NCBI GenBank assembly: GCA_030535455.1
Contig: JAUNJY010000002.1
Coordinates: forward strand, 62,001 to 126,000
Direction of reading: 5' to 3'
Source: a bacterium
GTDB lineage: Bacteria > Bacillota > Clostridia > Lachnospirales > Lachnospiraceae
Length of the DNA stretch: 64,000 nt
The stretch's first letter is position 1. Each line of letters opens with the position of its first letter. Below, one piece after another: positions 52,970 through 60,958 of the stretch. The notes under the pieces are model-generated. The model searched no databases, was not told the DNA's origin, and saw only the letters and a list, made by a program, of their open reading frames with translations. Position numbers and translations under genes: made by a program.

Positions 52970-54857
52970 ATTCTGTTTCAGATACCGCTACTTCTGACAC
53001 AGGTGCTGCCAAAGCGGCCTGTTTGATCACTTCCATAAATTGCTCTCCGTAATGAATGTATTTCACTTCACCAACACCATTTACTTCTAACATCTCTTCT
53101 CTTGTCTGTGGCATTCTTCGACACATGTCGATTAAAGACTTGTCTGAGAAGATCAAATATGGTGGAACCTTTTTCTCCTTGGCAATGGAGTAACGAAGCT
53201 CACGAAGCTGTTCGAATAAATTGTAATCCACATCGCCTTCTGGCACTTTCTTTGCTTTTGCACCCTTCTTCTTGGCACTCTGCTTTCTCTCTACCTTTGG
53301 GAACTTCATGGACATGACAAGCTCCTCATTTTCAAGAAACTCAAGTCCCTTTTCATGAAGCTTTACTACTGGATATTCCTCACTTGTCTGATACATGTAA
53401 TCTTTCAGCATAAGATGGTTTGCAATCTGACGAAGACGAACTAAAGAAATATCCGGAACCGCATTATAATATGCATTTTCATCTAAATGGAACTTAAGCA
53501 CCTTTTGGCTCTTGCTTCCATGGATTGCATCAATCAACACATTGATCCCATAACGTTGATGACAGGAATCTACTGCACCGATCACCGCCCTTGCTGCTGC
53601 TGTGATATCCATATCTTCAAATTCTGTCAGACAGTTGGAACAGTTGCCACAATAGTTATCCTTATACTCTCCAAAATAACGAAGCATATAATCGCGAAGA
53701 CAGTCATTGGTAAAGCAATAAAATGTCATCTGTTTTAAACGTTCACGATCACGTTCCTTTACCAACTCTAACGCCTCTCCCATAAGCTCTTCATTCTCAC
53801 GGGCATTTTCAATAAAGAATTGGTTCGTCACCACGTCCTGCCCGCTATATAATAAGATACATTCCGCTTTTTCACCATCACGTCCTGCACGTCCTGCTTC
53901 CTGATAATAACTTTCGATATTCTTTGGCATGTTATAGTGAATGACAAAACGCACATTACTCTTATCAATTCCCATACCAAAAGCATTTGTAGCAACAATG
54001 ATTGGCTTCACGTCATAGATAAAGTCATCTTGATTCTGTTCCCTCTCATGATCACTGAGCCCTGCATGGTAACGGGTTGCCGGATATCCATCACGAACTA
54101 GTCGTTCACATACTTCTTCCACGTTCTTTCTTGTGTTACAGTAAATTACCCCGCTTGTATTGGGATGCTCTTCTAAATAGGAAATAACATCGTCATATTT
54201 CGCATTGGAATGCTTCACTGCAAAATAAAGGTTCTTACGGTCAAATCCAGTTGTAACCACTGTTGGATTCTGTAATCCAAGGATATAGATAACATCCTCT
54301 TTTACTTCTTTGGTTGCCGTTGCCGTAAATGCACTGATAATCGGACGTGTTGGCAGCGCATTGATAAAATCCACGATCCTCATATAGCTCGGGCGAAAAT
54401 CCTGTCCCCACTGACTCACGCAATGGACTTCATCGATACTGATCATTGAGATATTGGCTTCTCTTGCAAAGTTCATAAAGGACTCTGTAAGCAGTCGTTC
54501 TGGCGCCACATAAATAATCTTATATTTGCCCTTTTTTGCAAACTCCAGCGCTTTAAAATACTGGTTCGTTGTCAAGGAACTATTTAAATAAGCTGCATAA
54601 ATTCCCATCTGGTTTAGCGCCTGTACCTGGTCCTTCATAAGCGAGATTAACGGCGATACTACTAATGTGATTCCATTTAGCATCAGTGCCGGTATCTGAT
54701 AACAAATCGACTTTCCTGCTCCTGTCGGCATGATTCCAAATGTATCTTTTCCTTGCAATATGCTGGTAATCAGCTCTTCCTGCCCCTCTCTAAACCCATC
54801 ATATCCATAGTTCTGCTTTAAGATGGCCCTAGCCTGCTCTTTTAATATTTCCTGCAT
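52968..54857 (-). CDS. recQ: ATP-dependent DNA helicase RecQ
   Basis: 629 residues. Superfamily 2 motifs: GTGAGKS-type motif I (MPTGAGKSICYQ), motif II DEVH in SIDEVHCVSQWG, motif VI QEAGRAGRDG. The zinc-binding part of the RQC region has Cys residues in CLRDYMLRYFGE and CGNCSNC, and an HRDC domain lies near 525-605. It unwinds DNA during repair and recombination. Full length for the family. Monocistronic; no partner genes adjacent. Confidence 0.95.
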   Translation of the reverse strand: MQEILKEQARAILKQNYGYDGFREGQEELITSILQGKDTFGIMPTGAGKSICYQIPALMLNGITLVVSPLISLMKDQVQALNQMGIYAAYLNSSLTTNQYFKALEFAKKGKYKIIYVAPERLLTESFMNFAREANISMISIDEVHCVSQWGQDFRPSYMRIVDFINALPTRPIISAFTATATKEVKEDVIYILGLQNPTVVTTGFDRKNLYFAVKHSNAKYDDVISYLEEHPNTSGVIYCNTRKNVEEVCERLVRDGYPATRYHAGLSDHEREQNQDDFIYDVKPIIVATNAFGMGIDKSNVRFVIHYNMPKNIESYYQEAGRAGRDGEKAECILLYSGQDVVTNQFFIENARENEELMGEALELVKERDRERLKQMTFYCFTNDCLRDYMLRYFGEYKDNYCGNCSNCLTEFEDMDITAAARAVIGAVDSCHQRYGINVLIDAIHGSKSQKVLKFHLDENAYYNAVPDISLVRLRQIANHLMLKDYMYQTSEEYPVVKLHEKGLEFLENEELVMSMKFPKVERKQSAKKKGAKAKKVPEGDVDYNLFEQLRELRYSIAKEKKVPPYLIFSDKSLIDMCRRMPQTREEMLEVNGVGEVKYIHYGEQFMEVIKQAALAAPVSEVAVSETE

Positions 54858-55028
54858 TTCATTACACCTAACTTCCCGTTCATTCTACATACACAAAAGC
54901 TATTATACCCTAAGAAATGAATCATTCCTAGTAGTATGTCATTATTTCGCTTTGTATAGTTTTTTCCTATTTGGACATTATAAATACAGACTTCAACAAA
55001 CAAAATGCAAAAGGAGGACACAATAAAA

Positions 55029-55571
55029 ATGAGTAAATTTGTATGTATTGTTTGCGGATATATTTTTGAAGGAGAGCAGCCTCCAGAAAAATGTCCTATT
55101 TGTAATGCACCAAGCAGTAAATTTGAGAAAATGAAAGAAGGCCTTGACTGGGCTGATGAGCATCGTATCGGCGTAGCTGCTGACGTACCATCTGATATCT
55201 TAGAAGACTTACGTGCTAACTTTATTGCTGAATGTACTGAGGTCGGCATGTATCTTGCAATGGGCCGCCAGGCAGACCGCGAAGGCTATCCTGAGGCTGG
55301 AGAAGCTTATAAACGTATTGCTCATGAAGAAGCCGAACATGCTTCCAAATTTGCAGAACTTCTTGGTGAAGTATTAAAAGCATCTACCAAAGAAAACTTA
55401 CAAGCTCGCGTTGATGCTGAATACGGTGCTACTCAAGGAAAGAAAGATCTTGCAACAAGAGCTAAGAAATTAAATCTTGATGCTATCCACGATACTGTTC
55501 ACGAAATGTGTAAAGATGAAGCAAGACATGGCTGTGTATTTAAAGGCTTATTAGATCGTTATTTTAGTTAA
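55029..55571 (+). CDS. reverse rubrerythrin
   Basis: 180 residues from the ATG at 55029, which follows AAGGAGG. The rubredoxin domain comes first ([10 protein letters not shown] ... CPICNAP, residues 5-35), followed by a ferritin-like diiron domain with the E-x-x-H/E-x-x-H motifs ([22 protein letters not shown]). In ordinary rubrerythrin the order is opposite, hence reverse rubrerythrin, an oxygen- and peroxide-detoxifying NADH peroxidase component of strict anaerobes. Followed 15 bases later by the DUF1540 gene, probably cotranscribed. Confidence 0.93.
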   Translation: MSKFVCIVCGYIFEGEQPPEKCPICNAPSSKFEKMKEGLDWADEHRIGVAADVPSDILEDLRANFIAECTEVGMYLAMGRQADREGYPEAGEAYKRIAHEEAEHASKFAELLGEVLKASTKENLQARVDAEYGATQGKKDLATRAKKLNLDAIHDTVHEMCKDEARHGCVFKGLLDRYFS

Positions 55572-55586
55572 AGGAGTGAATTAAAA

Positions 55587-55910
55587 ATGACACAAGTACA
55601 ATGCAGTGTTGCAAATTGCGCATACAATAAAGACCATAACTGCTACATGAATCCGATCAAAGTTGGTGGCAAAGGTGCACCAGATGAAAATGACACTTGC
55701 TGTGGAAGTTTCTTAAGCCAGAGAGGCTACAGCAACCTTGCTGAGTATACTTCCAGCCGCGGTGCTGCTGATACAGTTGCCTGTGACGTTAACAGCTGTA
55801 AATTTAACAATAACTGCCGCTGCCAAAAAGATGCCATCGAAGTAAATGGCCAACGTGATACTAATATTTATACTGAGACAAACTGTGGCAGCTACGAAAA
55901 CGCTCATTAG
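55587..55910 (+). CDS. double-DUF1540 Cys-rich protein
   Basis: 107 residues made of two DUF1540 repeats, each with a C-x(4)-C-x(6)-C-type pattern and a final Cys (CSVANCAYNKDHNC...CCGSF and CDVNSCKFNNNC...NCGSY). The Cys spacing suggests a metal- or iron-sulfur-binding mini-domain. Coupled to reverse rubrerythrin, so a role in redox or oxygen defence is likely. Ends at a strong terminator. Confidence 0.9.
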   Translation: MTQVQCSVANCAYNKDHNCYMNPIKVGGKGAPDENDTCCGSFLSQRGYSNLAEYTSSRGAADTVACDVNSCKFNNNCRCQKDAIEVNGQRDTNIYTETNCGSYENAH

Positions 55911-55918
55911 TTCTCATA

Positions 55919-55952
55919 AAAAAAACGCCCTATTTTCTAGGGCGTTTTTTTA
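55919..55952 (+). terminator. intrinsic terminator of the rubrerythrin operon
   Basis: AAAAAACGCCCT pairs with AGGGCGTTTTTT around a seven-base loop. Confidence 0.9.
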
Positions 55953-56068
55953 ATGAGAACTCTTTTATAGCTAGCTTTCCATCAGCCACTGTGTATAATT
56001 ATCATAGACTCATTTTCTTACTAGTGCTAAAATTGTTGTATTATAGATTGAACCATAGGGGGAAACTT

Positions 56069-56257
56069 ATGAACTTAGATAACTATCGCAGAGCTAGTAA
56101 GATTTTAAGTATTATAATAATACTGCTACTTTTAATACTTGTAGTATTAAGGCTAAGATATAATGAGACTCCGTTTATTATGATTATTGGAGTGTCGTTA
56201 CTATGTATCAGCAAATGTTTGGTTGATATTTATATTTTGCAGCAGAATGACGAATAG
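56069..56257 (+). CDS. small membrane protein, 62 residues
   Basis: From the ATG at 56069, with GGGGG six bases upstream; earlier in-frame starts lack a ribosome site. Two membrane helices: a very Ile/Leu-rich one at ~12-28 and a second at ~36-55, with RLRY between them. No known family. Followed by a bidirectional terminator. Compact two-helix layout would fit an accessory or stress-related peptide; function unknown. Confidence 0.6.
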   Translation: MNLDNYRRASKILSIIIILLLLILVVLRLRYNETPFIMIIGVSLLCISKCLVDIYILQQNDE

Positions 56258-56286
56258 TACATACCATGTAATTATTACATGCCATA

Positions 56287-56333
56287 AACTAAAAAATACG
56301 CAGACGTTATTATTCGTCCACGTATTTTTTAGT
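56287..56333. terminator. bidirectional terminator
   Basis: CTAAAAAATACG pairs with CGTATTTTTTAG, with an inner AGACG/CGTC stem, between the 62-residue gene (+) and the kinase-like gene (-). Confidence 0.85.
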
Positions 56334-56374
56334 TTGCACTTATAACACTATTTTCTATTACATGATAAGTTTGT

Positions 56375-56935
56375 CTATTTGTCATTTGAAAGGCTTGTTT
56401 TTCTTTGTTTCTTTACGTAGTCTTGGAATTCTTTCGTCTTGGACCAGTACTTGATGCCCCAGTTTTCAAAATTCCATTCCTCTGAATATTCATTACACTC
56501 AAAATCAATATACCAGATTGTCCCGTTATGTACTACAAAGTTAGTTGGGAAATAATCAATATTGATCTTCTTTGGATAAATCTTACGAGTCATTTCTTTA
56601 ATCTGATCAATATAATCTGATAGCATCTCTCCATGTTCCACAATTTCAAATATGGTCTGTCCTTCTATGTATGTCTTTAAAATCCGTTCATTTTCATGAT
56701 CTACATCCAATAAAGACGGCATATTGATGCCACATTCTTTTAGTTTCTTATAATCCGCAATCTCAGCCTGCATCTTATCACCAAACTCATAATAATCACA
56801 AGGCTCATGGTGGATTTGCTTTAGCACATATTGTCCTCTGTCATCATGGACAAGGTAGGAATAGCCACCCTTTCCCTTGCCTAACAGCTTCTCAACCTGG
56901 TACTCCAATTTATTAACTGTCATTGAACGTTCCAT
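56375..56935 (-). CDS. small protein-kinase-fold protein
   Basis: 186 residues. The N-terminal lobe has a Gly-rich loop GKGKGGYS (about 19-26), a Lys in YVLKQIH, and Glu in a following helix. The catalytic loop is degenerate (NIDYFPTNFV, about 128-137) and the metal-binding Asp is in WYIDFECNEY. It resembles the Kdo kinase/RIO/APH-type small kinases. Shorter than eukaryotic-type kinases, lacking the larger C-lobe. AAGGAGG lies six bases before the ATG. The substrate may be a small molecule or glycan. Confidence 0.7.
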   Translation of the reverse strand: MERSMTVNKLEYQVEKLLGKGKGGYSYLVHDDRGQYVLKQIHHEPCDYYEFGDKMQAEIADYKKLKECGINMPSLLDVDHENERILKTYIEGQTIFEIVEHGEMLSDYIDQIKEMTRKIYPKKINIDYFPTNFVVHNGTIWYIDFECNEYSEEWNFENWGIKYWSKTKEFQDYVKKQRKTSLSNDK

Positions 56936-57014
56936 AATAGCCCTCCTTAAAAGAAATCCTCTATTTAAAGAATACCATATTTTTACATTCTATGTATACT
57001 CATTATTTCCATAC

Positions 57015-57494
57015 TTATTTCGAGGTCAGCGTCTTTACCATATAAATAAGTACCACAATTCCTAATCCAATAGTACATCCACGTACATTTAACAAGGCAT
57101 CCTGAAATTGATTATGCCTTCCACTGATAAACTGCTTATGCCACTCATCAAAAAATGAGCAAAACAGAAGAAATGCGTATCCTATAATAAAGCGTCCCCA
57201 CACTGAAATCCGCGTTTTTACATTTATACAGACCAAACCAATCATACTACCTAATATTAAAAACAAGACTACATGGGCTTGTCTTCGTATGAACATATGT
57301 ATCCAGCTAACATGCATGCTATCCGTTGTCCCAAAAATATACTTTGCAATGACAAAAGCCAATCCCTCACTTGTAGTCGTCGTCTCAGGTCCATTTTGAG
57401 TAGAAAGGAAAAAGATTAAAAGAAGCCATATGCAAATTGCACCGATCAGATAAAAAACTGCCTTTTTCTGTCTTGTCTGTTTTACACCTTTCAT
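57015..57494 (-). CDS. VanZ-family membrane protein
   Basis: 159 residues with four membrane helices. The VanZ signature DEWHKQFISGRHNQFQDALLN (split around residue 115-137) shows the conserved Asp-Glu-x-His and Arg-x-x-x-x-x-Asp. The family includes VanZ, which gives low-level teicoplanin resistance, but most members have unknown envelope roles. GGGAGTGA lies upstream of the ATG. Monocistronic, next to the kinase-like gene. Confidence 0.87.
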   Translation of the reverse strand: MKGVKQTRQKKAVFYLIGAICIWLLLIFFLSTQNGPETTTTSEGLAFVIAKYIFGTTDSMHVSWIHMFIRRQAHVVLFLILGSMIGLVCINVKTRISVWGRFIIGYAFLLFCSFFDEWHKQFISGRHNQFQDALLNVRGCTIGLGIVVLIYMVKTLTSK

Positions 57495-57585
57495 ATTGTT
57501 ATCACTCCCTTGCTCGGCATTATATGTAGTATACTACAGTAATCTCTACTTTTGCTATATATTAAGGGAAAATTAAGAAATAGAA

Positions 57586-57617
57586 ATGGAGGCTGCTCGA
57601 AGAGGAGTTTCCTATTC
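57586..57617. repeat. terminator-associated palindrome, copy D
   Basis: Core GGAGGCTGCTCGAAGAG then GAGTTTCC, identical to copy E in the core but without matched outer arms. Followed by a different hairpin at 57624-57680 rather than a T6 terminator. Confidence 0.5.
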
Positions 57618-57623
57618 TTGAAC

Positions 57624-57766
57624 AAAGTGTATGTTCCACACATTCTTTCATCTAAAACTACTTATAAAAACATACACTTTGCCCGCGCCGAACCTGGTCG
57701 CCATAAGCGACTTCTTCCTTTCAGGTGAGTGCGCATCGTACGCCCTGCCTTTATAGGGCGTTTTTT
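57624..57766 (+). ncRNA. candidate structured RNA containing motif copy 2
   Basis: A 12-bp stem AAAGTGTATGTT (57624-57635)/AACATACACTTT (57669-57680) is followed by the motif at 57685-57734: GCGC/GCGC, CCTG (57693-57696)/CAGG (57722-57725), GTCGC (57697-57701)/GCGAC (57707-57711). An intrinsic terminator ends it at 57766. Compared with copy 1, the middle stem has two compensatory pair changes. No promoter is clear. Strand is assigned from the terminator. Confidence 0.45.
57741..57766 (+). terminator. plus-strand intrinsic terminator with no upstream gene
   Basis: CGCCCT pairs with AGGGCG around an eight-base loop, then TTTTTT. The only plus-strand candidate upstream is the structured RNA. 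Confidence 0.65.
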
Positions 57767-57813
57767 AATGAATAGGAGGCTGCTCGAAGAGGAGTTTCCT
57801 ATTCATTAAAAAA
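57761..57813. repeat. terminator-associated palindrome, copy E
   Basis: TTTTTTAATGAATAGGA pairs with TCCTATTCATTAAAAAA: a 17-bp perfect outer stem around the conserved GGCTGCTCGAAGAGGAGT core. It bridges two terminators of opposite direction. Confidence 0.65.
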
Positions 57814-57854
57814 AGATAGTGAAGAAACCTGCCTATCCTGATTTCTTCACTACC
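57808..57854 (-). terminator. intrinsic terminator of glmM
   Basis: TAGTGAAGAAA pairs with TTTCTTCACTA on the minus strand and is followed by TTTTTTT, ten bases after the stop. Confidence 0.88.
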
Positions 57855-57863
57855 GATTTATAT

Positions 57864-59225
57864 CTAGCTCACTTCATATCCCTGGCTTTTTATTACCTGG
57901 ATTACACGGCTTGCATACTCTTCACAAAGCTTCTGTTCGGGCGCCTCTACCATAACTCGTATGACAGGCTCCGTACCGCTTTCACGGACAACAATTCTGC
58001 CCTCATTCCCTAGCAGTTCTTCTACCTTCTTAGCTTCCTCCATTACTTTGTGGTCTTCCTTTACTGCCCTCTTGCTGCTGACCTTAATGTTCTTAACAAT
58101 CTGAGGGTAAATTGTAACAGGCTCCGCAAGTTTGCTAAGAGGCATGCCTCGTCCAATCATTGCCTGCATTAGCTTTAAGGAAGTAAGGATACCATCTCCA
58201 GTGGCCCCATACTGTCCAAATATAATATGTCCTGATTCTTCTCCGCCAAGGCGATGCCCATTGGCAACCATATTCTCATACACATATTTGTCGCCAACCG
58301 TTGTCTGTTCATAGCGAATGCCGATGTCATCAAATGCCTTATAAAGACCAAGGTTAGACATTACTGTAGTAACAACCGTATTATTGGTAAGTCTGCCTCT
58401 TTCCTTCATATAGCGCCCATAAATATATAAAATAATATCTCCATTGATTACATTTCCAAGTTCATCCACGGCAATACAACGATCTGCATCGCCATCATAG
58501 GCAAATCCTGCATCAAGCTGATTTTCCAGTACAAACTTTTGAAGCACCTCAATACAAGTCGAACCACAGTTATTATTGATATTTGTACCATTTGGCTCAT
58601 TATGAATTACAAATGTCTTTGCTCCTAATGTTTCAAATACCGTCTTTGCAATGCTAGATGCGCTGCCATTGGAACAATCCAACCCAATTCGATACCCTTC
58701 AAATGACTTTGTCGCCAATGAGAGTAGGTACTCCACATACTGGTCTCTACCGTACACATAATCTACCGTACGTCCGATTTCATCCCTCTTTGCAAATGGA
58801 ACTTCGAACTTGCCATCCAAATAATCTTCAATTTTTTCTATGACCCTATCTTCCATCTTCTCCCCGTTGGAGTTCATGATTTTGATGCCATTGTCATAGT
58901 AAGGATTGTGAGAGGCACTGATCATAATTCCACAATCAAATCCCTCTGTCCTCGTTATATAGGATATGCTTGGAGTTGGTGTCACATGGGCTAAATAGGC
59001 CTCTGCCCCTGATGCTGTTATACCGGATACTAGCGAATACTCAAACATATAGCTTGATCTTCTTGTATCCTTTCCAATTACGATACGTGGTGTGCCAGAA
59101 GCATCCTTCTCATTTTCTTCTTTATAATACCAGCCCAAAAATCTTCCAATCTTATAGGCATGTTCTACTGTTAAATCTTTATTTGCTTCACCACGGAAGC
59201 CGTCTGTCCCAAAATATCTTGACAT
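57864..59225 (-). CDS. glmM: phosphoglucosamine mutase
   Basis: 453 residues, the usual length. Converts glucosamine-6-phosphate to glucosamine-1-phosphate for UDP-GlcNAc synthesis. FGTDGFRG at the N-terminus, the phospho-serine Ser105 in SASHNP, metal site DGDADR, sugar site EESGHI and phosphate site RESGTEP are all present. Could be confused with phosphomannomutase, but the FGTDGFRG start and SASHNP loop favour GlmM. AGGAGA precedes the ATG. Monocistronic; upstream lies the sigma-like gene with its own terminator. Confidence 0.93.
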   Translation of the reverse strand: MSRYFGTDGFRGEANKDLTVEHAYKIGRFLGWYYKEENEKDASGTPRIVIGKDTRRSSYMFEYSLVSGITASGAEAYLAHVTPTPSISYITRTEGFDCGIMISASHNPYYDNGIKIMNSNGEKMEDRVIEKIEDYLDGKFEVPFAKRDEIGRTVDYVYGRDQYVEYLLSLATKSFEGYRIGLDCSNGSASSIAKTVFETLGAKTFVIHNEPNGTNINNNCGSTCIEVLQKFVLENQLDAGFAYDGDADRCIAVDELGNVINGDIILYIYGRYMKERGRLTNNTVVTTVMSNLGLYKAFDDIGIRYEQTTVGDKYVYENMVANGHRLGGEESGHIIFGQYGATGDGILTSLKLMQAMIGRGMPLSKLAEPVTIYPQIVKNIKVSSKRAVKEDHKVMEEAKKVEELLGNEGRIVVRESGTEPVIRVMVEAPEQKLCEEYASRVIQVIKSQGYEVS

Positions 59226-59360
59226 TTATTATTGTATCTCCTGATCGTTATATCCTAGTTAATTACTGACTTATTCTATCCAACATTGATGACTGTGTCT
59301 AGGGGAAACTATAAGTTTTGTAACACTTTTTTGTAAATTTGGTATTTTTTCTCTATGTAT

Positions 59361-59405
59361 AAAAAGGATAGTGAAAAGATCTTCTTACTAATCTTTCCAC
59401 TATCT
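59361..59405 (-). terminator. intrinsic terminator of the sigma-like gene
   Basis: GATAGTG-AAAGAT pairs with ATCTTT-CACTATC on the minus strand, followed by CTTTTTAT. Confidence 0.8.
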
Positions 59406-59457
59406 CATACTTTTCTATCGATAATTAATGATTGCTTTCTCAAAATCTTTCGCCTTC

Positions 59458-59940
59458 TTACAGACTATTTGCAATATAGGCAACCGTTCCCGCAATTGCC
59501 AACAGTCCTGAAACTGAAACAAAATACTTCATATGTTCAGCCTTAGTTAATGGAACTGGCTCAACGTAAGGCTCACTAGAGTGTTCTAATCCAAGCTTCT
59601 CACAAATCATTTCATAAGACTTTATTGCTTCCTTCTTAGAAATCGGAGCATCCTCCCAAACAAAACCACCATTAATATTTTTGCTTCTAGGTAGGCCATC
59701 TGTCACCTGGTCAATAATATCATGAAGCCAATCATAGAAGTCCTCTGGGTATTTCAACGTTTCCATTGACTGAAACATTGTTATGTATACCTCCTGCACA
59801 ACTTCCCATAAGTTCTCTGCTTCAACAGTCTCAAATACTGTTTCATACACGAAAGAATATGTTTTCATATAAATATCATTTAAGCCTGTTTCTTTTGCTT
59901 CTTTAGCTAACTGAATTGCATCAAGTAATTGTTTTTCCAT
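59458..59940 (-). CDS. sigma-region-2-like protein with C-terminal membrane anchor
   Basis: About 160 residues from the ATG at 59938-59940 with AAGGAGT seven bases upstream. Residues ~1-85 resemble ECF sigma region 2: LAKEAKETGLNDIYMKTYSFVY, then VVQEVYITMFQSMETLKYPEDFYDWLHDII, which parallels the core-binding and -10-recognition helices. There is no region 4. A linker and a membrane helix (~135-155) end the protein, so it would be tethered to the membrane. It may be an anti-sigma-like decoy or a membrane-regulated sigma remnant. Terminator downstream supports a real transcript. Confidence 0.6.
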   Translation of the reverse strand: MEKQLLDAIQLAKEAKETGLNDIYMKTYSFVYETVFETVEAENLWEVVQEVYITMFQSMETLKYPEDFYDWLHDIIDQVTDGLPRSKNINGGFVWEDAPISKKEAIKSYEMICEKLGLEHSSEPYVEPVPLTKAEHMKYFVSVSGLLAIAGTVAYIANSL

Positions 59941-60130
59941 ATTAAAACTCCTTATTTGATTAATCTTCTGTATACTTTTATTATACGAAAAAAAGAGGAT
60001 AATACCATCCTCTTTTTCCAATATTTTAGTACTTTTTATTTCCAGTTAATTTTTTTTCTTCTTATTAAATGTGGCTGTTATGTGACAAATAAAGCTTGTA
60101 ATAACTCAAACTTATCCTCAGCAAACTTTA

Positions 60131-60241
60131 TTATTTTTTATACTGCTTTCGATAATACTCTTTGTATTCTCCACTTATGATATTTTCCCATAGTACACCA
60201 TAGTCATCTTCGTTAGGTTCCCAATCTATTTTCGCTTCCAT
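60131..60241 (-). CDS. 36-residue peptide behind a Shine-Dalgarno-sequestering hairpin
   Basis: A 37-codon frame starting at the ATG at 60239-60241 with GGGAGGTG five bases upstream. The product is acidic and Trp-containing at the N-terminus (MEAKIDWEPNEDDYG) and Tyr/Lys-rich at the C-terminus (YKEYYRKQYKK). It is not hydrophobic, so it does not look like a type I toxin. The ribosome site lies wholly inside a 10-bp stem, so translation is probably controlled. Reading frame too short for certainty, but the dedicated leader and promoter region support it. Confidence 0.5.
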   Translation of the reverse strand: MEAKIDWEPNEDDYGVLWENIISGEYKEYYRKQYKK

Positions 60242-60243
60242 AT

Positions 60244-60290
60244 AAACACCTCCCAGAGCGGTAGTCAAAAGCACACACTAGGAGGTGTTT
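60244..60290 (-). promoter_or_regulatory. hairpin sequestering the ribosome site of the 36-residue ORF
   Basis: On the minus strand AAACACCTCC (60281-60290) pairs perfectly with GGAGGTGTTT (60244-60253), burying the Shine-Dalgarno sequence. The 27-base loop contains TAGT/ACTA that can form an inner stem. Suggests a riboswitch, thermometer or other translational switch. Confidence 0.5.
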
Positions 60291-60296
60291 AATATC

Positions 60297-60330
60297 AAAC
60301 AGTTTTCATAATTATAAATGATAACTGTTT
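60297..60330 (-). promoter_or_regulatory. TATAAT flanked by an inverted repeat
   Basis: AAACAGTT and AACTGTTT (8-bp perfect inverted repeat, 60297-60304 and 60323-60330) bracket TATAAT at 60311-60316 (minus strand). A possible operator over the -10 of the 36-residue ORF transcript. Confidence 0.45.
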
Positions 60331-60381
60331 TTATTAATATATGATGTATTACATAGCTTTAGCTACGTAATTTAAAACATA

Positions 60382-60945
60382 CTATACTTCTTGTAATGAA
60401 TTAAGTTCTATCAGACTTCCCCACTTCTGATCCTTCTCAGAAATAATTAAATCCATATTCTCTTTAATCGGCCATTTAATTCCAATGTCTGGATCATTCC
60501 AGGCTAACCCACCTTCATCTCCAGGATGATAAAAATCTGTGCACTTATATGCAAATTCGGCCTCATCACTTAGAACTAGGAAACCATGTGCAAATCCTTC
60601 AGGAATATAAAACTGTTTCTTATTTTCAGCAGATAATTCTACACCGAACCACTTACCAAAAGTCTCTGAATTATCTCGTAAATCAACTGCAACATCAAAC
60701 ACACAACCTCTTACGCAACGAACTAACTTTCCCTGTGGAAATTGTTTTTGAAAATGTAAACCACGAAGTACACCTTTTACTGACATAGATTGGTTATCCT
60801 GTACAAATACCATACCTAATCCTTCTGCCGCAAAATCTTGTTGATTATATGTTTCCATAAAGAAGCCTCTTTCATCTCCATATACCGCTGGCTCAATAAT
60901 GCATAATCCTTCAATATCACATCTTGTTACTGTAATTTTTCCCAT
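60382..60945 (-). CDS. rfbC: dTDP-4-dehydrorhamnose 3,5-epimerase
   Basis: 187 residues, a cupin fold. The catalytic His is in VLRGLHFQ (about residues 58-65), followed by CVRGCVFDVAVDLR and FAHGFLVL, all RfbC landmarks. It epimerises dTDP-4-keto-6-deoxyglucose on the route to dTDP-L-rhamnose. AAGGAGA lies upstream of the ATG; it follows rfbD by 13 bases. Last gene of the rhamnose cluster in this window. Confidence 0.95.
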   Translation of the reverse strand: MGKITVTRCDIEGLCIIEPAVYGDERGFFMETYNQQDFAAEGLGMVFVQDNQSMSVKGVLRGLHFQKQFPQGKLVRCVRGCVFDVAVDLRDNSETFGKWFGVELSAENKKQFYIPEGFAHGFLVLSDEAEFAYKCTDFYHPGDEGGLAWNDPDIGIKWPIKENMDLIISEKDQKWGSLIELNSLQEV

Positions 60946-60958
60946 ACTTATCTCCTTC

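Noticed and set aside
60244..60290. insertion-sequence end or integron attC
   Set aside because: No transposase or integrase nearby, no target duplication, and no RYYYAAC/GTTRRRY cores; the Shine-Dalgarno overlap favours a leader hairpin.
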